A stretch of DNA of 64,000 bases, from contig NZ_CP053828.1 in assembly GCF_013372165.1 (NCBI RefSeq), forward strand, positions 1,426,001-1,490,000, given 5' to 3'. This DNA comes from Campylobacter hyointestinalis subsp. lawsonii. GTDB taxonomy: Bacteria; Campylobacterota; Campylobacteria; Campylobacterales; Campylobacteraceae. How positions within the stretch are numbered: the stretch's first letter is position 1; each line of letters starts with the position of its first letter. Shown here piece by piece: positions 25,914 through 34,985 of this stretch. Under the pieces are notes generated by a model. That model searched no databases, was not told where the DNA came from, and worked only from the letters and a program-made list of their open reading frames with translations. Both the position numbers and the translations under genes were made by a program.

Positions 25914-26586
25914 TTATCATCCTATTAAATAATATTCCAAACGCCACGCTGACATTTAAGCTATCCCAGCCTTCACGCATTTTTATGCCTAAACTTTCAT
26001 CGCATTTTTCAAGAGCTTTTTTATGGATTCCTTCGCCTTCATTGCCCATCACAAGTACGATTTTTTTATCAAATTTACACTCGTTAGGATTTTTACCTTT
26101 GGCATCAGAGCCGTAAATTTTATATCCCACTTGTTTTAGTTCATTTAAAAGACTTAGCCCGTCATTTACTAAAGCTATCGGAATCTCATAAGCAGCACCG
26201 CTACTAGTTCTAACTATACCCTCCATAGCAGCATTTTTTGCTACTATGATAACACCACCCCCGCCAAGCGCGTAAGCACTTCGCACTATACTGCCTATAT
26301 TTCCAACATCACTAAGTCCATATAAAACTGCTATAAAATCTTGTTTTTTGATAAGATCTAAATTTGCAAACTCAAATTCACTGACTTCGGCCAAAAAGCC
26401 TTGATGATTTCCACCCCGAGCCAAAGCTTGAGCTTTTTTATTATCTACTTTTTGAATTTTGATACCGCTTTTAGCGATCTTACTAAAGATATCCTTTTCA
26501 ACTTCTTTAGCTAAGTAGATATTTATAAACTTATCTTTATGTTTATCTAATAAATGTAAAAATAATTGTTTTCCATAAATAATCAT
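25906..26586 (-). CDS. rlmB: 23S rRNA (guanosine-2'-O-)-methyltransferase, TrmH/SpoU family
   Basis: This is a SPOUT-fold methyltransferase that 2'-O-methylates a guanosine in 23S rRNA (G2251 in E. coli numbering). The 226-aa protein has the motifs NIGSIVRSAYALGGGGVIIV, LVMGNEGEGI and SLNVSVAFGILFNR, the three knot-forming segments of the family. The N-terminal MIIYGKQLFLHLLDK is a substrate-binding domain start. Its neighbour rsmI is another rRNA 2'-O-methyltransferase. The exact target base is inferred from the family. Confidence 0.9.
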   Translation of the reverse strand: MIIYGKQLFLHLLDKHKDKFINIYLAKEVEKDIFSKIAKSGIKIQKVDNKKAQALARGGNHQGFLAEVSEFEFANLDLIKKQDFIAVLYGLSDVGNIGSIVRSAYALGGGGVIIVAKNAAMEGIVRTSSGAAYEIPIALVNDGLSLLNELKQVGYKIYGSDAKGKNPNECKFDKKIVLVMGNEGEGIHKKALEKCDESLGIKMREGWDSLNVSVAFGILFNRMING

Positions 26587-26622
26587 AACTATGATGATAT
26601 CCTAAAGCCGTTAAAAATTAGC

Positions 26623-27438
26623 TTATTTTATCAAATTTTGATATATTTTTTTTGAGTTCTCGCCTGTGATTTTGCAAAGTAATTTCGCCTTTTGTTTTGG
26701 CGGTATATCAAGAGCTAAGATATCGCTCTGACTTATACGCTCAAATGCACTAACAAAAGATCTATCTACGACTATGCACCACTCTCCGTTTAAATTTGAT
26801 TCTTTTAAGATAGTGAGTAAATTTGTAGCATTGTCTTTAAATTTGGTTTCAAATTTCTTCGTAGCTTCTTTTATGGCAAAGATCTCTCTATCTGGCGATA
26901 ATTTTGCTATATCTTCTACTAGACTTAAAATTCGTTTTGGAGACTCATATATAATCACCGGATATAGTGAATTTAACGCATTTTGGATCGCTATGCGTCT
27001 TTCTTTGCCCGAATTTGGTAAAAATCCTAAAAATATAAATTCTTTTTCTATTATCCCACTAGCTGCAGCTGCTAGTAAAAGAGCGTTTGCACCACTTAAA
27101 ACTTCATATTTTATACTATTTTTCTGAGCAAATTTCACTAGCGAAATTCCTGGATCACTTATACAAGGCATTCCTGCGTCGCTTGCATAAACACAAATCC
27201 TAGTTTCAAGCTTAGATTTATCAAATTTATCAAAAAAATCTTTTTCGTTGTGAGTATGAAGAGAATAAAACTCTTTTGGGCTGATCTGCAAATTAAATTT
27301 AGCGTTCAAAAGAGTTATAAGAGATTTTGTTACTCTAGTATCTTCACAGATGATGATTTCACAAAGTTCTAAGACGTCCAGGCATCTCTTTGAGATATCA
27401 TCTAAATTCCCTATCGGGGTCGGAAGAAAATAGAGCAA
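26623..27438 (-). CDS. rsmI: 16S rRNA (cytidine-1402-2'-O)-methyltransferase
   Basis: This enzyme methylates the 2'-O of C1402 in the decoding centre of 16S rRNA. The 271-aa tetrapyrrole-methylase-fold protein shows the start FLPTPIGNLDDIS, ICEDTRVTKSLI, and the SAM loop SDAGMPCISDPG. The C-terminal helical tail is normal. Together with rlmB and rpmE it forms a ribosome-related operon segment, with only short gaps. The order rpmE-rsmI-rlmB is the one I recall from C. jejuni. Confidence 0.96.
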   Translation of the reverse strand: MLYFLPTPIGNLDDISKRCLDVLELCEIIICEDTRVTKSLITLLNAKFNLQISPKEFYSLHTHNEKDFFDKFDKSKLETRICVYASDAGMPCISDPGISLVKFAQKNSIKYEVLSGANALLLAAAASGIIEKEFIFLGFLPNSGKERRIAIQNALNSLYPVIIYESPKRILSLVEDIAKLSPDREIFAIKEATKKFETKFKDNATNLLTILKESNLNGEWCIVVDRSFVSAFERISQSDILALDIPPKQKAKLLCKITGENSKKIYQNLIK

Positions 27439-27442
27439 GGTT

Positions 27443-27643
27443 TTATTTCATATTGTATTTTTTCTTGAATTTATCAACACGTCCTGCACTATCTACGATT
27501 TTTTCGCTACCTGTAAAAAACGGATGGCATGCGTTGCAGATATCGACTCTGATCTCTGGTTTATTTGACTTGCTTTTAAATGTGTTTCCACAAGCGCAAG
27601 TAACTGTGCATTCAACATACTCTGGATGTATATCTTTTTTCAT
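27443..27643 (-). CDS. rpmE: 50S ribosomal protein L31
   Basis: This is a 66-aa large-subunit protein. The pattern [22 protein letters not shown] and then [29 protein letters not shown] is the zinc-binding C+ type of L31, with four cysteines in CAC and CNAC contexts. It is the first gene on this strand of the rpmE-rsmI-rlmB run and stops four bases before rsmI. A ribosome binding site AAAGGACAAG precedes it. The zinc-binding form also serves as a zinc store, and no zinc-free paralogue is in this window. Confidence 0.97.
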   Translation of the reverse strand: MKKDIHPEYVECTVTCACGNTFKSKSNKPEIRVDICNACHPFFTGSEKIVDSAGRVDKFKKKYNMK

Positions 27644-27703
27644 TGCTTGTCCTTTTAAATTTTATAAAGTTTGGCATTATAGCTAAAAATCCTTAAATTC
27701 AAT

Positions 27704-27964
27704 TTACTTCGCATCGCAAAGCAGTTCACAAGATGTTTTAGTGCGTAAATTTAAATACTTAGCATTTAGGCATCTTGCATTTTTATCGCCACTTAAAATC
27801 TCAAGTTCATCACCTATTTTCCAGCCTTTGCAAGGTAAATTTAAAGCCAAATAGTCTTTGGCATCTATGGTGAGTTTTAGACCATCTTCGCTTATAAAGT
27901 CTATTTTTAAATTCCCGGCAAATAAAGAAACACAAAAGAGAGATATAACGATGATATATTTCAT
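27704..27964 (-). CDS. Small secreted protein of unknown function, 86 aa
   Basis: I do not recognise a family. A signal peptide (MKYIIVISLFCVSLFAG) precedes a compact beta-rich domain with four cysteines (PCKGW, ARCLN, SCELLC) that could form two disulfides in the periplasm. The start overlaps the end of the carboxynorspermidine dehydrogenase gene by four bases (ATGA-type), so it is translated as the second gene of that operon. A functional link to polyamine synthesis is not evident. Confidence 0.7.
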   Translation of the reverse strand: MKYIIVISLFCVSLFAGNLKIDFISEDGLKLTIDAKDYLALNLPCKGWKIGDELEILSGDKNARCLNAKYLNLRTKTSCELLCDAK

Positions 27965-29175
27965 TTTACTATCCTATTGCTATTTGGATCCATTTCGATG
28001 ATTTCCCACGGCAAACCTTGTTTATTTAGCTCGTCCATAAATGGTTTTGCATCAAAATCTTCCATATTAAATACGCCTTTACCGCTCCAAATTCCATTAG
28101 CGACCATCATACTTCCTATCATCGCAGGAACTCCTGTGGTGTAGCTCACTGCTTGAGCACCTGTCTCTTTGTAGCACTCTTCATGATCACAGACGTTGTA
28201 GATATAAACTTTTCTTGGTTTATTATCTTTTATACCTGTTATCACGCAACCGATGTTTGTTTTACCTTTTGTACGCTCCCCAAGACTAGCAGGATCTGGT
28301 AAAAGTGTCTTTAAAAATTGTATAGGTACGATTTTTACGCCGTTATGTTCTACTTCATCTATGCGTAGCATTCCAACGTTTTCAAGGCATTTCATATGAG
28401 TTAGATAACTCTGCCCAAATGTCATAAAAAAGCGAATTCTTTTAAGCGTAGGTATATTTTTTACTAAGCTCTCAAGCTCTTCGTGATAGAGCAGATAGCT
28501 ATCTTTTACGCCGACTTTTGGATAGTCCCATTTAAACATTATCTCCATAGGATCTGTCTCTATCCATTTGCCATTTTCCCAGTATCTACCCTTTGCGCTT
28601 ACTTCGCGTAAATTTATCTCAGGATTAAAGTTTGTAGCAAAAGGGTATCCATGATCTCCAGCGTTACAATCTAAGATATCGATCTCATAAATTTCATCAA
28701 ACAAATTTTGTTTTGCATAAGCACAAAATACATTTGTCACGCCCGGATCAAATCCACTGCCAAGAAGCGCCATAGTCTTAGCACTCTTAAAATCGCTATC
28801 TTTTGCCCATTGCAACTTATATTCAAATTTAGCAGTATCTGGATGCTCGTAGTTTGCAGTATCGATATATGGGATTCTAGCCTCCACGCACGCATCCATA
28901 AGGGTTAGATCTTGATAGGGCAAAGCAACGTTTAAAAGCAAATCAGCTTTTATATCTTTTATCAAATTTACGACTGCTTTTGTATCATCAGCGTCGATTT
29001 TGACCGTGTTTATATCCACGTTTAAACGCTCTTTTATAAATTTAGCTATTGCGTCGCATTTGCTTTTTGTTCTACTTGCTAGAGTTATCTTTGTGAAAGT
29101 TTTTGTATTCATAGCACATTTTACGGTCGCTACTTGACTCACGCCACCAGCGCCGATGATCAAAATATGACTCAT
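27961..29175 (-). CDS. Carboxynorspermidine dehydrogenase (saccharopine dehydrogenase family)
   Basis: This enzyme condenses aspartate semialdehyde with putrescine to carboxyspermidine, the first step of the alternative spermidine route known from C. jejuni and Vibrio. The 404-aa protein has the NAD(P) motif ILIIGAGGVSQVATVKCA, and LLGSGFDPGVTNVF and NAGDHGYPFATNFNPEINLREV are typical of this branch. I place the start at the ATG at 29175, with AAAGGA five bases upstream. A longer form of 416 aa has no ribosome binding site. The decarboxylase partner (CANSDC) is not in this window. Alternative: a saccharopine reductase of another amine. Confidence 0.9.
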   Translation of the reverse strand: MSHILIIGAGGVSQVATVKCAMNTKTFTKITLASRTKSKCDAIAKFIKERLNVDINTVKIDADDTKAVVNLIKDIKADLLLNVALPYQDLTLMDACVEARIPYIDTANYEHPDTAKFEYKLQWAKDSDFKSAKTMALLGSGFDPGVTNVFCAYAKQNLFDEIYEIDILDCNAGDHGYPFATNFNPEINLREVSAKGRYWENGKWIETDPMEIMFKWDYPKVGVKDSYLLYHEELESLVKNIPTLKRIRFFMTFGQSYLTHMKCLENVGMLRIDEVEHNGVKIVPIQFLKTLLPDPASLGERTKGKTNIGCVITGIKDNKPRKVYIYNVCDHEECYKETGAQAVSYTTGVPAMIGSMMVANGIWSGKGVFNMEDFDAKPFMDELNKQGLPWEIIEMDPNSNRIVK

Positions 29176-29242
29176 TTTAATCCTTTGATAAATTTTTAGC
29201 AATTGTATCAAATTTTTGCTAAAATACCATATAAGACAAGCC

Positions 29243-29269
29243 TTAAATCAAATCAAATTTGAACGATAT
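29243..29269 (+). promoter_or_regulatory. Candidate sigma-28 (FliA) promoter
   Basis: TTAAAT at 29243-29248 and CGATAT at 29264-29269, with 16 bases between the TAAA core and CGATAT, resemble the Campylobacter FliA promoter pattern (a TAAA-type -35 and a CGATWT -10). It sits 26 bases before the ATG of the 189-aa gene. Confidence 0.5.
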
Positions 29270-29294
29270 TATATAAAAGTTCTAAGGAGAAATT

Positions 29295-29864
29295 ATGCAA
29301 ATCAATACAGCTTTAAACAGATATGATCAGACATTTGCCACTAAAAGTTCTACTTTTAGCACAAAAGATAAAAGCATAGATGAGCTAAAACAGATGGGTG
29401 CTAAAGGTATAAGCACTGCGTATTTTATGGAATTTTCACAGCAAAGCTTAAGTATATCTTCAAACAACACAGCAGCTCAAAGCTCACTTATGGATATACT
29501 TAGTGGTGCAAGTGAAAAAGGAAAAGAATTTATCTCTAGTATGGCTTTGCTTAGTGGATATAGCGGTAAAGACATAAGTACTATGGATCAAAATGAGCTT
29601 AAAGATTTAGTAAGCGAAGATGGATTTTTTGGCATTAAGCAAACAAGCGAACGCATCGCAAATTTTGTTATAAGTGGCGCAGGAGATGATACAAATAAAT
29701 TACAAAAGGGTTTTGAAGGTATGAAAAGAGGTTTTGAAGAGGCTAGCAAACTTTGGGGCGGAAAACTTCCTGATATATCAAATCAAACCATAGACAAAGC
29801 CATACAAAAAGTTGCTTCAAGGATCGAAGAGTTAGGCGCAAATGCACTTAATATAAATGCTTGA
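29295..29864 (+). CDS. Uncharacterised protein, 189 aa, possibly flagellum co-regulated
   Basis: The soluble 189-aa protein begins MQINTALNRY, has a Ser/Thr-rich first half and a helical second half (GFEGMKRGFEEASKLWG). No signal peptide is present and there is no cysteine. Campylobacter homologues have been listed under the misleading label hydrogenase-4 component G. No hydrogenase gene is nearby and nothing in the sequence supports a hydrogenase role. A FliA-like promoter precedes it, and the overall composition (Ser, Gly, Asn, no Cys) resembles exported flagellar proteins. An AAGGAG ribosome binding site lies five bases before the ATG. It converges with tonB. Confidence 0.8.
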   Translation: MQINTALNRYDQTFATKSSTFSTKDKSIDELKQMGAKGISTAYFMEFSQQSLSISSNNTAAQSSLMDILSGASEKGKEFISSMALLSGYSGKDISTMDQNELKDLVSEDGFFGIKQTSERIANFVISGAGDDTNKLQKGFEGMKRGFEEASKLWGGKLPDISNQTIDKAIQKVASRIEELGANALNINA

Positions 29865-29884
29865 GCTTTAAATTTAGTAGCATT

Positions 29885-30628
29885 TTACTTGAGTTCAAAA
29901 GCGATATCAAGTGAAATTTGATACTCGCTATCTACTTTTGGAAAGTTTGAACTCGCATTTTTCAAAGCTTTAAGAGCTGCGGCATTTAGTGAGCTAAAGC
30001 GGCTCTGTTTTTTTAATCCGTAGCTCTTTAGCCCATTTTTATCCAAGACAAACTCCACTTTTACCACGCCTTGTTGCCCTAGTTTTCTTGCTGCTCTTGG
30101 ATAAGTTACGTTTTTGACGATCTCGTTTTTTATCTTTATAAATAGCTCATCATCACTTTTTAGATAAATAGGCTTTGAGATATCGCCGGTAGTAGTTGTT
30201 CTTTCATCTTGCAAAAGAGCGCTTGAAGTTGTATTTACGTCTATTGCGTTTTGATCTGATGCCGTTTTTTGGGTTGTATTATCTGCTTTATTTGAAATGT
30301 TTTCTTTTGGTGTTTGCTTTTTTTCCACTTTTTTTGGTATAGGTTTTTTAGGAGTTTTTGGGTTAGGTTCTTGTTTTGGCTCTTCTAGTTTTTTAGCCAT
30401 TTCTGGAATAGTTGTTGGCTTCTTGGCTTTTTCATCACTTTTTACATTGTCATTTAAAGCTTCAAATTTATTGAGAGATAGCTTAAGGCTGTGTTTAGTT
30501 TGCTCTTTTGGAGTTTTGATATCCAAATTTAGAGCGTAAGCAAAAACGCAAACGTGCAAAACGACCGATATCAAAAACGCTAGTAAATTTATACTAATCG
30601 TTTTTTGTGACGATGGAGAAATTCTCAT
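29885..30628 (-). CDS. tonB: Energy transducer TonB
   Basis: This inner-membrane-anchored protein passes the energy of the proton gradient from ExbB/ExbD to outer-membrane receptors. The 247-aa protein has an N-terminal membrane helix (about residues 12-33), a Pro/Lys-rich periplasmic spacer (about 75-115, with KPIPKKVEKK), and a C-terminal TonB domain starting at YPRAARKLGQQGVVKVEFVLDKNG. The start overlaps exbD by 35 bases. It is the last gene of the eight-gene uptake operon that begins with the receptor at 36989, so the operon carries its own energy supply. Confidence 0.95.
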   Translation of the reverse strand: MRISPSSQKTISINLLAFLISVVLHVCVFAYALNLDIKTPKEQTKHSLKLSLNKFEALNDNVKSDEKAKKPTTIPEMAKKLEEPKQEPNPKTPKKPIPKKVEKKQTPKENISNKADNTTQKTASDQNAIDVNTTSSALLQDERTTTTGDISKPIYLKSDDELFIKIKNEIVKNVTYPRAARKLGQQGVVKVEFVLDKNGLKSYGLKKQSRFSSLNAAALKALKNASSNFPKVDSEYQISLDIAFELK

Positions 30629-30974
30629 GGTTTTTCTCTTTTAATATATCAATGATCCACACGAAAGTCTCAAATTTACTCTCTTTATCGCTTTTTATCT
30701 CTATAAAATCACTATTTTCTAGTTTAAATATTTCGTTTTTTAAGGCTTCTTTATCTACCAATCTGTCATTAAAATATAAGTTATTTTCTTTATCTACGCT
30801 TATTACAATCTGGCTTTTTTCTATATTTTTTATACTAGAATCTGCATTTGGCAAACTTAGCTTTATGTGTCCGCTAGTTATAAACGTCGATATGCTAAGC
30901 ACAATGCAGAGCAATACTAGCATAATATCTATAAAAGGAACTATATTTAGACCATCATTTTTAGGAAGTCTCAA
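30594..30974 (-). CDS. exbD: Biopolymer transport protein ExbD
   Basis: ExbD is the inner-membrane partner of ExbB and TonB. The 126-aa protein shows the family signature [20 protein letters not shown] near the N-terminus, in which the conserved Asp lies in the membrane helix and takes part in proton movement. A periplasmic C-terminal domain follows. It overlaps exbB by four bases and tonB by 35, so all three are made in coupled fashion. Confidence 0.95.
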   Translation of the reverse strand: MRLPKNDGLNIVPFIDIMLVLLCIVLSISTFITSGHIKLSLPNADSSIKNIEKSQIVISVDKENNLYFNDRLVDKEALKNEIFKLENSDFIEIKSDKESKFETFVWIIDILKEKNHENFSIVTKND

Positions 30975-31393
30975 AATGTTTCCTCAAATTTAGCGAGTAA
31001 AACATCTACTTTTCTATTTAGCAAATTATATACCGCCAAAGTTGGGATCGCCACTGCGATACCAAGAGCGGTAGCTTTAAGGGCTAAAGAAAGCCCTATC
31101 ATTATAGTATTTGCGTCTATGTTTCCTGAGGCACCCATATCATAAAACGTTATCATTATCCCACAAACCGTCCCTAAAAGCCCTACGTAAGGAGCGTTTG
31201 AGTATATCACATACAAAAAAGTTAAATTTTTAGTAAGCGCTATCTCAAGCTCTTTAACACTCTTATAATGCTTAGTATCGATCAAGCTATAAAACAGAAC
31301 TCTTTCTATGCTAAAATATAGTGCGAAAAAGCTCATAAAACCAAGAATTCCCATAATGACAACATTTTGTTTTAAAAACAGAACCACTTCCAT
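30971..31393 (-). CDS. exbB: MotA/TolQ/ExbB proton channel family protein (ExbB)
   Basis: This is a short ExbB of 140 aa with three membrane helices (about 10-30, 62-85 and 100-122). The signature [19 protein letters not shown] and [20 protein letters not shown] are those of the MotA/TolQ/ExbB channel domain. The 140-aa size matches the short ExbB form of Campylobacter and Helicobacter. It lies ten bases downstream of the methyltransferase gene and is translationally coupled to exbD. Confidence 0.95.
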   Translation of the reverse strand: MEVVLFLKQNVVIMGILGFMSFFALYFSIERVLFYSLIDTKHYKSVKELEIALTKNLTFLYVIYSNAPYVGLLGTVCGIMITFYDMGASGNIDANTIMIGLSLALKATALGIAVAIPTLAVYNLLNRKVDVLLAKFEETF

Positions 31394-31403
31394 AATGCAA
31401 ACC

Positions 31404-32195
31404 TTAAACTAAAATTTCTATAAAAGCCCAATTCATTTCTTTATATATAGTGCTGTTTTTTTCATAATAAACTCTTAAATTTTGCTTATCAGCTTCGCTC
31501 AGATTTTTACCATAACTCCACTGCACTGCAGCGATAAACTCATCAAAACTACTAGCTTTAAATTTACAATCACTATGGCTTATAAAATCAACTTTTGCAA
31601 GATAACCCATCTGATAAAGTATGTTTAAAATATAAATATAATCAGGCTTTGGATAGACTTTATCACTTAAGATATTGCTTATCTCATCGCCTAAAAAACT
31701 TCTTCCGATATTGTAAGTTATATAGACTGCTTTATTTGCTTTGCTAATAAGCTTTGTTAAAGCGTCTTTTGCATCATCTACTTCAAGACACCTTGAAGCA
31801 GTGACTATGTCGCATTTTGGAAGATCTTTCCAGCTATCTTCAAATGATATCTTTTTAACGCTTACATTATCTAAATTTAAATTTTTTGCATTTTGCTTGA
31901 CGCATTTTAGCATCTCGTCGCTATAATCGCAGCAAAGTACGTTTTTAGCATCTTTTGCAAGTCTAAGTCCTATAGTTCCAGGGCCACATCCCATATCTAA
32001 AACACTAGTAGAACTATCAAATTTTATCTTAGAGATAAAATCATCAACGTAATGACTTTTATGCACACTTTCATTCATACTAGAAGCTTTTTTATCCCAG
32101 TCCGCACTACTTTTTGGCTTAAAAGTGCTTATCTTTTTTTGCTCTATATAAAGTCCAGCAAAATCTATCTCATCGTAATTTGAACTCATCATCAT
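31404..32195 (-). CDS. Class I SAM-dependent methyltransferase inside the uptake operon
   Basis: This is a SAM-dependent methyltransferase of 263 aa. Motif I is [17 protein letters not shown] (about residues 61-77), motif II is [12 protein letters not shown], and [11 protein letters not shown] carries motif IV. The N- and C-terminal parts ([29 protein letters not shown]) are not from a family I recognise. It overlaps the ATPase gene by four bases and is ten bases from exbB, so it is a structural part of the transport operon. A role in modifying the imported ligand or a released chelator is conceivable but not shown. Confidence 0.88.
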   Translation of the reverse strand: MMMSSNYDEIDFAGLYIEQKKISTFKPKSSADWDKKASSMNESVHKSHYVDDFISKIKFDSSTSVLDMGCGPGTIGLRLAKDAKNVLCCDYSDEMLKCVKQNAKNLNLDNVSVKKISFEDSWKDLPKCDIVTASRCLEVDDAKDALTKLISKANKAVYITYNIGRSFLGDEISNILSDKVYPKPDYIYILNILYQMGYLAKVDFISHSDCKFKASSFDEFIAAVQWSYGKNLSEADKQNLRVYYEKNSTIYKEMNWAFIEILV

Positions 32196-32920
32196 AGTAA
32201 CTCCTCATATTTTTTATAATCAACTCCATATAATTTGGATATCAAAGAGCTATCTAAAAGCTCACTAGCAGTGTCTCTAAATATCTCACCATTTTTTATC
32301 AAAATCGCCCTTCCACCTATAAATCTAGCGTGTCTTGGGTGATGTGTGGTTATGATAAAATCATACCCGCTACTAGCGACCATTTTTATCATCTCTAAAA
32401 GCCTTATTTGATTGCCAAAATCAAGCCCGTTTATAGGCTCGTCCATTATGATAGTTTTTGCTCTGCTAGCTAGAGCTCTAGCTATCAAAACAAGCTGCTT
32501 TTGTCCTCCGCTAAGGTTTAAAAACTCATCATTTACTAAATTTAATATACCAAGACTTTCTAAGGATTGTATAGCTATAAGTCGGTCATTTTTAGAGTAG
32601 TTATCAAAAAGCCCTTTATACGCAAGTCTTCCCATCAAAACCATATCAAGTACGCTATAGTTAAACGGCGTGAAATTTGATTGAGGTATATAGCTTATAA
32701 GACTTGCTAATTCTCTTGAACTAAAAGAACGTAAATTAGCTCTGTTTATCAAAACATCTCCGCTAAATTTGATAAGCCCCAAAATAGCTTTTAAAAGGCT
32801 CGACTTGCCAGAGCCGTTTTCACCAAGTATATTTAAAATTCCACCCTCAAACTCAAAACAAATTTGCTTTAATACCTCTTTTTTAGCATATTTCACGTTT
32901 AAATTTACTAACTTTATCAA
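32192..32920 (-). CDS. ABC transporter ATP-binding protein, iron-complex (FecE/BtuD) type
   Basis: This is the ATPase of the inner-membrane importer. The 242-aa protein has Walker A GENGSGKSSLLKAI, the Q-loop YIPQSN, the signature LSGGQKQLVLIARAL, Walker B IIMDEPINGLD, and the switch histidine in TTHHPRHA. This matches the FecE/FhuC/BtuD group of type II importers. It overlaps the permease by four bases upstream and the methyltransferase by four downstream. Confidence 0.95.
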   Translation of the reverse strand: MIKLVNLNVKYAKKEVLKQICFEFEGGILNILGENGSGKSSLLKAILGLIKFSGDVLINRANLRSFSSRELASLISYIPQSNFTPFNYSVLDMVLMGRLAYKGLFDNYSKNDRLIAIQSLESLGILNLVNDEFLNLSGGQKQLVLIARALASRAKTIIMDEPINGLDFGNQIRLLEMIKMVASSGYDFIITTHHPRHARFIGGRAILIKNGEIFRDTASELLDSSLISKLYGVDYKKYEELL

Positions 32921-33891
32921 GCTCTTCTCCTAAGTAAAACAGCTAAAAATATAGGGATTCCAAATAGGCTTGAAACTATACCAATAGGAACTTCGTAAGT
33001 AAAAAGCTCCCTACTTAAAAGATCACAAACAAGCAAAAACAAAGCTCCTATAAATGCCGAACTAAACAGCATAGTGCGTGAGTTTGCCCCATAAATAAAT
33101 CTAGCTATATGAGGCACGATAAGTCCTATCCAGCCTATGATTCCAGCTAACATTACGCTTAAAGCAGATATCAAAGTAGCAAAAAATATAACACAAATTT
33201 TAAGCATCTTCACATTTACCCCAAGACTTTTTGCTTCTTCTTCGCCCATACTAAGAGCGTCTATCTGCTTGCCAAAAAGTATAAGAGATAAAGTACCAAA
33301 AACCATAGGTATAAAAACGACAAAAACAACTTCTTTTGTAGCAAAACTCAGGCTTCCCATAAGAAAATAAGTTATCGCAGGAAGTGTTTCATTTGGGTCT
33401 GCTGCGTATTTTAAAACTGCTAAAAACGAGCTAAAAAGAGAGCTTGATATAACGCCGCCAAGAACTAGCATTATCATATTTTTACTTTCGCCAAACAGAG
33501 CAATGATCACTGCTAAAAAAACAGCGACAAAACCAAATATAAAAGTAAAAAGCATCTGATAAAACACACCAAAACCCATCACCATAGCAAGTGCCGCGCC
33601 AAAACTAGCACCACTCAAAACTCCAAGGATAGACGGACTTACTAATGGATTTATAAACATATTTTGATAAGCACCACCTGCTACGCCAAGAGCCGCGCCT
33701 ATGATGATAGCTGCGATCACTCTAGGAAGTCTTATATCAAGCACGATAACAGAAGCAGGAATTTGCTCACCGCTAAAAATCCCCGTAAAAACTCTCAGAT
33801 ATTCACTCATACTTATATCAAATTTACCATTAATCAAAGATATAACGCTAAATATAACAAGCAGAGCAAAAATAAAACTAATTTTTTTCAT
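32917..33891 (-). CDS. FecCD-family ABC transporter permease
   Basis: This is the permease of a type II importer for iron-siderophore, haem, cobalamin or similar ligands. The 324-aa protein has about ten hydrophobic helices and the family landmarks RLPRVIAAIIIGAALGVAGGAYQ, NPLVSPSILGVLSGASFGA and GWIGLIVPHIARF. It overlaps the binding-protein gene by 14 bases. Homodimer formation is normal for this family, and only one permease gene is present, as expected. Confidence 0.95.
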   Translation of the reverse strand: MKKISFIFALLVIFSVISLINGKFDISMSEYLRVFTGIFSGEQIPASVIVLDIRLPRVIAAIIIGAALGVAGGAYQNMFINPLVSPSILGVLSGASFGAALAMVMGFGVFYQMLFTFIFGFVAVFLAVIIALFGESKNMIMLVLGGVISSSLFSSFLAVLKYAADPNETLPAITYFLMGSLSFATKEVVFVVFIPMVFGTLSLILFGKQIDALSMGEEEAKSLGVNVKMLKICVIFFATLISALSVMLAGIIGWIGLIVPHIARFIYGANSRTMLFSSAFIGALFLLVCDLLSRELFTYEVPIGIVSSLFGIPIFLAVLLRRRA

Positions 33892-34891
33892 TTAATATAA
33901 AATCCAGATCGTCTTTACTTAGATCCACATACAAAAATAGCCTGTAAAACTCACTAGCTTCACGCCTTATATCTAAGCCTAAAGCGTCTTTATGCAAAAC
34001 GTCTATAAGCCATCTAAGCCCTAAAAGCTTTGTAAAACTAGCAGGTTTTCCTACCCACGAAAAAGGGCTTCTGGGTATGAGATAGACTCTTTTATTTTTT
34101 ACTGCGTTTATCAAGCTCCACTTTTTATCACTCCAAATTTTATCAAAAAATTCCTTTTCATAGACTAGTATGACTTCAGGGTTTGCCGCTAAGATCTTTT
34201 CAAAATCCGCCTTTACTCGGCTCATTTTGTTTTTCGATTTACATTTAAATTTGGCACTGTCTCCACCTGCTAGATCTACTAGTTTTATAAAACTTGAGCT
34301 TCCGCACTCAGTCTCAAGCCCATCACTACCAAAAGCGTAATAAACGCTTGGTTTATCTAAACTTAGTTTTGCTAAACTATCAGCCATTTTTTGACTTTGG
34401 TTAGCGTAAGCTATCAGCTCATCTGCTCTTTTTTGGTTGCCAAAAACCTCTCCAAATGCCTTGTATAATTCAACTCCAAAGCTATCTTCATCATCTATAT
34501 ACAAAACTGGGATTTTTAAAGCTCTAAAAATTCCTCCGTATTTTGGATCGTCTTTTGTGCTTCTGCTAGTTATGATGAGATCTTGTTTTAAGCTTAAAAC
34601 CATTTCGATATTTGGCACTCTACCTTGTCCGTAAAATCCACCTACAACTGGCAAACTATACACATTTTTATCAAGATATCTTTTTTCGATATCCCAAAAC
34701 TCAAAAACAAGTCCTGCTATCAAGCTTTTATCAAAGCTATAGAGGCAGTAGAGCAAAGTCGGATTGCTCGCATAGACTTTTTTGATATTTTGCGGATTTA
34801 AATTTTCGCAGTTTTGACACTCAAATTTACCTAAAATCAAACTCGCATTAGCCACTATAGCTAAAAAACACAAAAGTATAAATTTAAACAT
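33878..34891 (-). CDS. Periplasmic substrate-binding protein of the iron-complex type
   Basis: This is a FecB/BtuF-type ligand-binding protein of 337 aa. A signal peptide (MFKFILLCFLAIVANAS) leads to the mature protein. Features are LPVVGGFYGQGRVPNIEMVLSLKQDLIITS in the N-lobe, the long connecting helix, and RSPFSWVGKPASFTKLLGLRWL in the C-lobe, a variant seen in transporters of Campylobacterota and other anaerobes. There is no lipobox, although cysteines occur early (FECQNCEN). The ligand cannot be told from sequence: ferric chelate, haem, cobalamin, nickel and molybdate are all possible. It starts 94 bases after the receptor stops. Confidence 0.92.
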   Translation of the reverse strand: MFKFILLCFLAIVANASLILGKFECQNCENLNPQNIKKVYASNPTLLYCLYSFDKSLIAGLVFEFWDIEKRYLDKNVYSLPVVGGFYGQGRVPNIEMVLSLKQDLIITSRSTKDDPKYGGIFRALKIPVLYIDDEDSFGVELYKAFGEVFGNQKRADELIAYANQSQKMADSLAKLSLDKPSVYYAFGSDGLETECGSSSFIKLVDLAGGDSAKFKCKSKNKMSRVKADFEKILAANPEVILVYEKEFFDKIWSDKKWSLINAVKNKRVYLIPRSPFSWVGKPASFTKLLGLRWLIDVLHKDALGLDIRREASEFYRLFLYVDLSKDDLDFILNEKN

Positions 34892-34985
34892 AAGGCATTA
34901 TCCTTCTAGCGTAATCTTTTAAAATTTCTTTATGGCGTTTGTAGCTTAAAGCTGCTGGTTTAAAACGCAAAGATCCCGTGTCTCA

